Source of the DNA: Caldicellulosiruptor owensensis OL
GTDB taxonomy: Bacteria > Bacillota > Thermoanaerobacteria > Caldicellulosiruptorales > Caldicellulosiruptoraceae
Direction: 5' to 3'
Assembly: GCF_000166335.1 (NCBI RefSeq)
Contig: NC_014657.1
Location: forward strand, 1,594,501-1,658,500
Length of the DNA stretch: 64,000 nt
Numbering within the stretch: position 1 is the first letter of the stretch; every line of letters begins with the position of its first letter. Shown here in pieces: positions 55,505-61,937 of the stretch. The position numbers and the translations under genes are program-made. The notes beneath the pieces are model-generated. The model worked only from the letters and a program-made list of their open reading frames with translations, was not told the DNA's origin and made no database searches.

Positions 55505-56039
55505 AAATGCATGTATTTCATGTGAAAAATGCCCTATTTCTAAAAATCGCACAAACGTTGTGGTGGGTGATGGAAATAAAAACGCAAAGCTTGTATTTGT
55601 GGGTGAAGCACCTGGTGAAGAAGAAGACAAGCAAGGAAAACCGTTTGTAGGAAGAGCAGGAAAGTTTTTAGATTTAGCTTTGACCTCTTTAGAACTTTCA
55701 AGAGAAAAAGATTTTTATATCTGCAATATTTTAAAGTGCAGACCCCCAAATAACCGTGTTCCAACAGAAGCAGAAGCTCAAAACTGCTTGCCTTTTTTGA
55801 GAGCCCAGATAAAACTTATCTCTCCAAAAATAATTGTGTGCCTTGGTGCAACAGCTATGAAATATATTCTTGGTAAAGACCTCAAAATTACTCAAGACAG
55901 AGGAAAGTGGTTTGAAAAAGGTGGTTTTTGGATTATGGCTACATACCATCCAGCAGCACTTTTAAGGGACCCGGGCAAGAGAGAGGATTTTTACAGGGAT
56001 TTGAAAAGTGTTAAGCAAAAGTTAGAAAAATTGATATAA
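55482..56039 (+). CDS. Uracil-DNA glycosylase, family 4 (iron-sulfur)
   Basis: A 185-residue family 4 UDG, the heat-stable type of thermophiles, which removes uracil formed by cytosine deamination. The iron-sulfur cysteines are in CISCEKC and further on in CNILKCRPP and AQNCLPF; motif 1 is [18 protein letters not shown] and the C-terminal motif is [10 protein letters not shown]. The ATG lies inside argD (23-base overlap, different frame), so the two are expressed together although unrelated in function. No extra insert is seen. Confidence 0.92.
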   Translation: MLTWEELENACISCEKCPISKNRTNVVVGDGNKNAKLVFVGEAPGEEEDKQGKPFVGRAGKFLDLALTSLELSREKDFYICNILKCRPPNNRVPTEAEAQNCLPFLRAQIKLISPKIIVCLGATAMKYILGKDLKITQDRGKWFEKGGFWIMATYHPAALLRDPGKREDFYRDLKSVKQKLEKLI

Positions 56040-56040
56040 A

Positions 56041-56086
56041 AAGGGGCTATCCAGTTATATTTTTTGGACAGCCCCTTGTTCTTTTA
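56041..56086. terminator. Bidirectional terminator between the UDG and SLH genes
   Basis: AAGGGGCTATCCA (56041-56053) pairs with TGGACAGCCCCTT (56065-56077) over 13 positions with one mismatch; tail TTGTTCTTTT on plus and TTTTTATA on minus. Confidence 0.85.
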
Positions 56087-57811
56087 TGGTATTTTTACTT
56101 TAACTACATTCCCACCTACTATCCTATCTGAATAAATAGCGTAAACTGTTATATAATAGTAATGTCCTTTCTTTAATTCTTTATACTCCCCGTTTATTAA
56201 ATATTTATCTTTTGCCTTTACGTTTATCGAAGTTATGTTCTTATCCGAAATTGCTGCAAGCAAGCCATCTTTGTTAATATCAGGTGATGAACTGGACTCT
56301 GATACAACAACTCTATAACCTTGAAGTTTCTCGTTATCTATTCTTTCCCATTTCAGATTGATACACCACTGTCCCCACCATTTTACAGTTTTTGCTTGCA
56401 ATTCAGGTCTTAATTTTGCAATCTCTAAATTTGAGTAATAAACTGCTTTTACGCTATTGCCAGATACAACCCTGTCTTGATACTGAGCTGTAATACTGAA
56501 GTAATACTCTTCTCCATCTTTTAAAAACTCTCCGAAATCCCCACCTTTGTAAGGTACGGTGTTGTCAATAATGTATTGAGTTGTGTTTTTGTCATTGATA
56601 AAGACCAAATAACCATTATTTGGGTATTTCGGTTCTTTCGTTTTCTTAGATATTACAATCCAGTAACCCACAAGACGAACATCCTCTATTTTTCGCCAGC
56701 TCAAAACAAATTTATTTTCTTTATATTCATATTTTACAGATGGTTTTTCAAAATAGTTTGGTATAACTGGTATTTTCATTTTTATAGCGTTGCCTTTTAC
56801 ATATACATTTCCTTCATAAATTGCTGTAATACTAAAATAATATTCCTCTCCGCTTTTTATATAAACTCCAAAATCGCCATTATTGTATTTTGAATTTACC
56901 CCAATTTCAACATAATTAACATTCCGGTCAGAAAAAATTTTGAAATAACCATCTTGCGGATACCCTGGAGAGCTATTATTTTTTGAGATAACAACTGCAT
57001 ATCCTTTCAATTTTTTATCATTTATTTTATTCCAAACAAGTACAACTTTATCGCCTTTTGTATAAGCTGCAACATTAGGTGCAGAATAATTATTTTGCTG
57101 ATTGTTATTTGTTGAAGAATTATTGTCATAGGTAATCTTTTCTTCCATTAATTGGGTATTCAAAACATTGTATAGTAGCATTGCAGCCTGAGCACGAGTA
57201 AGAATTCCCTGTGGCTCAAATTTATATTGATTAGAATTTGGAACCGGGCTTCCTACCATAATACCTTTTGCAATAGCAATTGCAACATATTTAGCAAGGT
57301 TCTTCGATATTTGGTCTTTGTCAATGTAGTTGTTCAAAATATTCATATCAACATTTTCATTCTGCAGCCCCTTTGCCTTTACAAGAGCAACTGCCATATC
57401 TTCCCTTACCGCATAATCAGATGGTTTGAAATAATCTCCATTTTGAGTCCTAAAACCTGTCAAATAATATTTTGCACTCTCAACATAAGGATATGCCCAG
57501 TGGTCTTTCGGGACGTCTTTAAATGATGGTTCATCTGTTACTTTGATTGGAAGATTCAAGCTAATTACCATAATCCTCGCAAATTCTGCTCTTGTAACTG
57601 GATTATCAGGTCTGAATGTATTGTCTGGATAGCCTATTATAATTCCTCTTTCTACCATAAATTTTACAGCATTATATGCCCAGTGATTTTGAGGAAGGTC
57701 AGAAAAAATTGGATTTGATTGATTTTGAGAAAAAGAAACTCCAAAAGATAAAGACATTACAAAGACTAATACCAAAAAGCCTGACAATATTTTTTTGAAA
57801 TATTGGTACAT
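56084..57811 (-). CDS. S-layer homology (SLH) surface protein with three repeated C-terminal modules
   Basis: A 575-residue exported protein. Signal sequence (about 1-28), three SLH repeats (about 35-215; DLPQNHWAYNAVKFMVERG, YPDNTFRPDNPVTRAEFARI), an Asn/Gln-rich linker (about 225-245) and three related modules of about 105 residues. Each module has the pattern LVWNKI..KLKGYAVVISK, a Gly/Tyr turn, then EEYYFSITAIY, resembling fibronectin type III folds. SLH repeats bind pyruvylated wall polymer; the modules may bind polysaccharide or partner proteins. No catalytic domain is present. Confidence 0.88.
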   Translation of the reverse strand: MYQYFKKILSGFLVLVFVMSLSFGVSFSQNQSNPIFSDLPQNHWAYNAVKFMVERGIIIGYPDNTFRPDNPVTRAEFARIMVISLNLPIKVTDEPSFKDVPKDHWAYPYVESAKYYLTGFRTQNGDYFKPSDYAVREDMAVALVKAKGLQNENVDMNILNNYIDKDQISKNLAKYVAIAIAKGIMVGSPVPNSNQYKFEPQGILTRAQAAMLLYNVLNTQLMEEKITYDNNSSTNNNQQNNYSAPNVAAYTKGDKVVLVWNKINDKKLKGYAVVISKNNSSPGYPQDGYFKIFSDRNVNYVEIGVNSKYNNGDFGVYIKSGEEYYFSITAIYEGNVYVKGNAIKMKIPVIPNYFEKPSVKYEYKENKFVLSWRKIEDVRLVGYWIVISKKTKEPKYPNNGYLVFINDKNTTQYIIDNTVPYKGGDFGEFLKDGEEYYFSITAQYQDRVVSGNSVKAVYYSNLEIAKLRPELQAKTVKWWGQWCINLKWERIDNEKLQGYRVVVSESSSSPDINKDGLLAAISDKNITSINVKAKDKYLINGEYKELKKGHYYYITVYAIYSDRIVGGNVVKVKIP

Positions 57812-57950
57812 CTTCCTCTAACCCCTTTCAAAAAATTAAGTTCTTATTCAATAACATTATATCTAATATTTGTATAATTAATATTATGATATTATTACAG
57901 AACTATGTAAATTTTTGTTTTATTTTTCTCATTGAAACCGCACTAACTTT

Positions 57951-57980
57951 TTGAGATAATCATAGTACATACTATATTAA
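57951..57980 (+). promoter_or_regulatory. Predicted promoter of the GAF/GGDEF cassette
   Basis: TTGAGA (57951-57956) and TATTAA (57975-57980), spacer 18, plus strand, 19 bases before the ATG at 58000. The remaining 57812-57950 gap is AT-rich and should contain the SLH promoter (TATAAT near 57860 on the minus strand). Confidence 0.5.
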
Positions 57981-57999
57981 AATTCCGGTGGTTGGTGAT

Positions 58000-59169
58000 A
58001 TGCTTGAAGTATATGAACAAATTACAAAGCTTAAAAATATAATTGAACGATTCAGCAGCTTTATCATTAATGCTTCTTCCGAAAAAGATATAAACGAAAT
58101 ACTTCTAATGACAATTGATACCTGCTTAGAGTTGACAGGAAGCGATGGTGCAACAATCTATCTAAAGGAAACGATAGACCAAGAAGAAAAGCTTGTTATA
58201 AGAGCTACAAAAAATCTGTCTGTTAACTTTGAATTTTATTTAGGATATTCCCTACCTGTTTCCCCAATTAGCCTTTGCGGATATGCAGCAGTATACCAAA
58301 AACCTGTTGTTATAAACGATACTTTGAATTTGCCTGAAAATCACGAATTTAGACAGTTCAAATTCTTTGATAAGAGTTTACATTATGTTACAATCAATAC
58401 TATAACAGCTCCCATATTTGATTTTGGTAATAATCTCCTGGGAGTGTTGCAGGTAATTAATAAGAAAGCAAAACCAAATATAAAATTAGATGAAACCAAT
58501 GCTACCCTTTTTACTATTAGTTATACTGAGACAGATGTAAAGCTCACATTAGCAATTTCTTCTATTGTAGGTACTTTTCTTGACAGAGCTAAAGCATATG
58601 AAAAATTTGAAGTATCTATTACTAATACACAAAAGATGCTGGCTAATATGTTTGATTCTGTAAAAAAGTCTATTTCAGTTTTAAATGATATTTTAGTAAG
58701 CAGTCAACAAAAATTCATAGAGTCTTTACAAACCGAAAAGAAAGAAAAAATTCTTTCACTCAAAGAAGGAATAGAACTATTTAAAAAACAATACCAGCTT
58801 TCCAAAATTACTGAAACAATCATGAGCATAACTTATCTGATAACAAGAAATGTGGATACAAAGGTGATAGATGTTCTGCATGAAGTTATTTCAACAGAAA
58901 TAAGAGTTTATGATATACCTGTAAAAGTAAATAATAGCGAATATGCAATTTTTCTTCACAATGTCGACATAATAAAAGCACGGATGATTGCTAAAAGAAT
59001 AGAACGTAAGGTTTTTGAAAAGCTTAAACTCAACGAAATGCTATCTACCTCATTAAAATTTTTATGGAGTTTTTATGAATTAAAACCTGACGAAGAAAAA
59101 AATATTGAAGAAATACTTAGTTATTTGCAAAAAATAGCTAAAGAGAACGAAGGTGAAATTACAACATGA
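58000..59169 (+). CDS. GAF protein with degenerate GGDEF domain, candidate c-di-GMP receptor
   Basis: A 389-residue protein from the ATG at 58000 (GGTGG 9 bases upstream; a GTG four codons earlier is possible). A GAF domain spans about 10-200 and a GGDEF-like domain about 240-385. The GGDEF signature reads NNSEY (311-315) and the metal-binding FIDVDGLK stretch of the paralogue is lost, so it cannot be a cyclase. The RVYD sequence (302-305), five residues before the signature, matches the RxxD inhibitory-site motif of c-di-GMP binding. It is a paralogue of the active protein two genes later, sharing QFKFFDK and LGVLQVINKK. It overlaps the next gene by 4 bases (ATGA). Confidence 0.8.
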   Translation: MLEVYEQITKLKNIIERFSSFIINASSEKDINEILLMTIDTCLELTGSDGATIYLKETIDQEEKLVIRATKNLSVNFEFYLGYSLPVSPISLCGYAAVYQKPVVINDTLNLPENHEFRQFKFFDKSLHYVTINTITAPIFDFGNNLLGVLQVINKKAKPNIKLDETNATLFTISYTETDVKLTLAISSIVGTFLDRAKAYEKFEVSITNTQKMLANMFDSVKKSISVLNDILVSSQQKFIESLQTEKKEKILSLKEGIELFKKQYQLSKITETIMSITYLITRNVDTKVIDVLHEVISTEIRVYDIPVKVNNSEYAIFLHNVDIIKARMIAKRIERKVFEKLKLNEMLSTSLKFLWSFYELKPDEEKNIEEILSYLQKIAKENEGEITT

Positions 59170-59882
59170 AAACACCTGTATTGAACTTTTTAGGAATAGG
59201 AAGTGCTTTTAATCCCTACTTTAATAATACTTCTGCTTATTTTGAATTTGACTCAGAATTATTTTTAATTGACTGTGGTGAAGGTATATTTTCAAGTCTT
59301 TATAAACTTAAACTGCTTGAAAAATACAAAACAATTAACGTTCTTATAACCCATACTCATTCAGATCACATAGCTACTTTAGGTCATTTACTTCTTTTCT
59401 GTTTCTATGAACTAAACAAAAGAGTTAAAATTTTTTTCCCAGAAGAATCTTTAATTTCTTCTTTGCTCAGCGGTATGGGCGTAGCAAAATATACTTACGA
59501 ATTAATAAAGTTACAGAACCCATTTATATATAAAGAAATTTTGACGATAATATCAATAGAACAAATACATGTTAATGAAATTCCTTGTTTTGGCTATTTA
59601 ATTAAAACAAAAGAATGCTGTTTTTTCTACAGCGGTGATTCAAGAACTTTAAATCGGATAATTCTTGAAAAATTTTTGAAAAACGAAATTGACTTTTTGT
59701 ACCAAGACACATGTTTTGAAAACACAAATGAAAATCATCCTCATCTTTCATTATCAGAGCTTACTTATTTGATTCCTCCAGAAAAAAGAAAAAACGTTTA
59801 TTGTATCCATATTGACAGGAATTTTAATATCAATTATGCAAAAAATTTAGGTTTTAATATTCCTGAACAAACAAAAACCTGA
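59166..59882 (+). CDS. Metallo-beta-lactamase-fold hydrolase
   Basis: A 238-residue MBL-fold protein of the RNase Z/phosphodiesterase-like group. Metal ligands are visible in ITHTHSDHIATLGH (HxHxDH), FYSGDSRT (aspartate) and a late histidine in VYCIHIDRN; NENHPHLSLSE adds another. No exosite or extra domain is present. It sits between two GAF/GGDEF genes, its ATG overlapping the first by 4 bases and the second starting 15 bases later. Hydrolysis of a cyclic nucleotide or another phosphodiester is an attractive idea from context but is not shown by the sequence. Confidence 0.82.
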   Translation: MKTPVLNFLGIGSAFNPYFNNTSAYFEFDSELFLIDCGEGIFSSLYKLKLLEKYKTINVLITHTHSDHIATLGHLLLFCFYELNKRVKIFFPEESLISSLLSGMGVAKYTYELIKLQNPFIYKEILTIISIEQIHVNEIPCFGYLIKTKECCFFYSGDSRTLNRIILEKFLKNEIDFLYQDTCFENTNENHPHLSLSELTYLIPPEKRKNVYCIHIDRNFNINYAKNLGFNIPEQTKT

Positions 59883-59897
59883 AAGAAGGATAAAATC

Positions 59898-61106
59898 ATG
59901 AATGAGCAAACAGTTTCCAAGGAACTTAAAAATTTAATAAGAAAGCTAAGCAAGATTGGTATTGCAATTTCACGCGAAAAAAATATTGATTCTATCTTAG
60001 AAATGATACTAAATGAAAGTATTGACATTACAAACAGCGATGGTGGAACTTTATATACTGTTAAAGAAATTGATGGACAGAAATACCTTATTATAACCTT
60101 TGCTAAAAACTATTCTATTGATTTTCAATTTATAGGTTACAAAATCCCATTGGACGAAAAAAGCATTGCAGGATTTGTTGCAAAAAATGCTATACCAGTT
60201 ACAATAAACAATATACAATCAGTTCAAAATTCCCATTTGCAGCAGTTTAAATTTTTTGATAAAGCTTCGGGATATACAACAATAAATGTTATGGCTGTTC
60301 CTATGATTGATTATCAGGGAAATGTCATTGGAGTTCTGCAGGTTTTAAACAAAAAGAAAAGCAAAGAAATAAAACTTACATCAGAAAACATATTTCAAAG
60401 TATTGTTGAGTATACCAAGGAAGATGAAGAAATTGTTCTTTCTCTTGCATCACAGGCATCACTTTTAATTGAGAGAATTCATCTTTATCAGCGAATAGAA
60501 AAAAATATTGCAAATACACGCTATGCTCTAATAAGTTTATTTAATTCCATGAAACAGGTAATAGCTAATTTAAGCGAAGATATTCTCCTTGAACAGGAAG
60601 AGTTCAAAAAATTTGCAACTCTTGATACTCTTACAGGTCTTTTCACAAGAAATGAAGGAATGGTTTATTTAGAAAAACAAATTCAGCTTTCAAAGATGAA
60701 TGAATCACATTTTGTTGTGTGTTTTATTGACGTTGATGGTCTGAAAGGAGTAAACGATACATATGGTCATCAGACAGGCGATGAACTTTTAAAAAATTTT
60801 TCACAGATTTTAAAGGAAAGCATAAGAAGTTATGACATTGCGTTCAGGTATGGCGGAGATGAATTTGTTGTGGTTCTCTCGAAAGCTACTTTAAAAGAAG
60901 CAAATATTGTTTTTGCAAGAATTCAAGATAAGATTAACAAATTTAATATTTCGTCTTCAAATACATATAAAATAGATATAAGCTACGGATTTGCTGAATT
61001 CTCCCCTGAATCAAATTTTACGGCTGAAGACTTAATAAAGATAGCGGACGAAAATATGTATAAAATGAAAAAAGAGAAAAAGGTAAAAAAAAGTTGCCCC
61101 TCTTGA
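59898..61106 (+). CDS. GAF-GGDEF protein, probable diguanylate cyclase
   Basis: A 402-residue cytosolic protein: GAF domain (about 15-200), a helical linker (about 200-245) and a complete GGDEF domain (about 245-395). Active-site motifs are FIDVDGLKGVND, GHQTGDELL and YGGDEFVVVLS (GGDEF at 319-323). RSYD (310-313) is a proper RxxD feedback site, so product inhibition is expected. It should make c-di-GMP from two GTP in response to a small ligand or redox signal bound by GAF. AAAGAAGG precedes the ATG. Its stop codon lies in the stem of the following terminator. Confidence 0.93.
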   Translation: MNEQTVSKELKNLIRKLSKIGIAISREKNIDSILEMILNESIDITNSDGGTLYTVKEIDGQKYLIITFAKNYSIDFQFIGYKIPLDEKSIAGFVAKNAIPVTINNIQSVQNSHLQQFKFFDKASGYTTINVMAVPMIDYQGNVIGVLQVLNKKKSKEIKLTSENIFQSIVEYTKEDEEIVLSLASQASLLIERIHLYQRIEKNIANTRYALISLFNSMKQVIANLSEDILLEQEEFKKFATLDTLTGLFTRNEGMVYLEKQIQLSKMNESHFVVCFIDVDGLKGVNDTYGHQTGDELLKNFSQILKESIRSYDIAFRYGGDEFVVVLSKATLKEANIVFARIQDKINKFNISSSNTYKIDISYGFAEFSPESNFTAEDLIKIADENMYKMKKEKKVKKSCPS

Positions 61107-61135
61107 AATTCTAAGAGGGGCAAAATCTATTTTTA
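61094..61135 (+). terminator. Terminator of the GAF/GGDEF cassette
   Basis: TTGCCCCTCTT (61094-61104) pairs perfectly with AAGAGGGGCAA (61113-61123), 11 bp, then AATCTATTTTT. It overlaps the cyclase stop codon. Confidence 0.9.
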
Positions 61136-61165
61136 GGAGTTCGAGGGGTTATGAGGATAGAGGGA

Positions 61166-61585
61166 TTATCTTGCCCAAATAAAGCGTGAAAAATGGTCTG
61201 TTTTTAGCTGCTGTTTTTTAATCTTTACAAAAATATTAATCCCCGCAGACCTGTCATAAATGTAACCTTCATACCCTAAACATCTAAGATGAACATCTTT
61301 TTTGAATTTAGCATCTGGTGAAAATTCAATATATACATCACCGTTTTCTGCATAGATTTGAGCATTGAATGTAATTGAGTCTATACCATCAGGTAGAGAA
61401 TTTTTCTTGAAATCAATCTCCACAAAACCTACCTGGAATTTTCCTCCTTCGTTTGTAACTGTAAAACTACCATTGAATAGCACAGGATTTTCGTTCTCAG
61501 CCAGCACAAAAGAAGTTATTATTAACGAAAATACTAACACCACAATAGCTACTAAGACAATTTTCTTAAATCCCCGAGGCTTCAT
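61166..61585 (-). CDS. Small exported protein controlled by a c-di-GMP-class riboswitch
   Basis: A 139-residue protein from the ATG at 61585, which has GGAGGTGG 8 bases upstream; the longer frame to 61639 lacks a site. A signal sequence (about 1-30; ends FVLAENENP) is followed by a beta-rich mature part of about 110 residues. No family is recognised. The riboswitch aptamer and terminator lie directly upstream on the same strand, so its expression should follow c-di-GMP. Such targets are often adhesins, pilins or matrix proteins; surface attachment is therefore an inference. Confidence 0.75.
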   Translation of the reverse strand: MKPRGFKKIVLVAIVVLVFSLIITSFVLAENENPVLFNGSFTVTNEGGKFQVGFVEIDFKKNSLPDGIDSITFNAQIYAENGDVYIEFSPDAKFKKDVHLRCLGYEGYIYDRSAGINIFVKIKKQQLKTDHFSRFIWAR

Positions 61586-61648
61586 AATCTTCCACCTCCT
61601 TTTTTTACAGGCTAAGACTTCTATAACGCCCGTAAACAAAGACCTTCT

Positions 61649-61685
61649 AAAAACTCAAAGGCACCTGCTTTTGCCAGGTGCCTTT
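61649..61685 (-). terminator. Riboswitch expression-platform terminator
   Basis: On the minus strand AAAGGCACCTG (61675-61685) pairs perfectly with CAGGTGCCTTT (61657-61667), 7-base loop, then GAGTTTTT. It lies between the aptamer and the exported protein start. The upstream arm and loop, GGCACCTGGC, can instead pair with GCCAGGCTGCC of the aptamer with one bulged base, giving an antiterminator. Confidence 0.82.
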
Positions 61686-61707
61686 ATGCCAAAGATAATA
61701 TATCTTC

Positions 61708-61812
61708 AGCATATGTTTCGGCAGCCTGGCGACCATAGGAAGATTTTCTTCCGACAGGCCCATGGCTTTGCGCCCCTGCCTTTCGACAGGTTTGCCCTTC
61801 TCGACATATGCT
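61708..61812 (-). ncRNA. GEMM-I (c-di-GMP-I class) riboswitch aptamer
   Basis: On the minus strand a perfect 9-bp closing stem (AGCATATGT at 61804-61812, ACATATGCT at 61708-61716) encloses the conserved GEMM parts: GGGCAAACC, a CCTGTC-GAAA-GGCAGG stem with GNRA tetraloop, GCGCAAAGCC, then a CCAT...ATGG stem with GGAAGA/TCTTCC tip, and GCCAGGCTGCCGAA. Order and spacing follow the known class that binds c-di-GMP; a minority of this class binds 3',3'-cGAMP, which depends on one ligand-contact base that I cannot assign by eye. A weak promoter (TTATCA, 17, AGAATA) lies upstream. Confidence 0.88.
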
Positions 61813-61834
61813 ACTGTTTTTATTCTTTTGATTT

Positions 61835-61843
61835 TGATATAAT
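61835..61843 (+). promoter_or_regulatory. Extended -10 promoter element for the cyclase gene
   Basis: TGATATAAT on the plus strand, about 90 bases upstream of the zinc-ribbon cyclase start; the -35 region is T-rich and poor. It is back to back with the riboswitch transcript. Confidence 0.5.
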
Positions 61844-61937
61844 TGATAATAAGTGTTTTCAGTAAAATTATCTCACACTATTTCTTTTTTTGCAATATCT
61901 TTTATTACTATTTATGGAATAAAAAGGTGTGGTGAGA

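Noticed and set aside
61365..61865. 166-codon plus-strand frame
   Set aside because: It runs antisense through the exported protein, the terminator and the riboswitch; its length is explained by those features and its product has no recognisable pattern.
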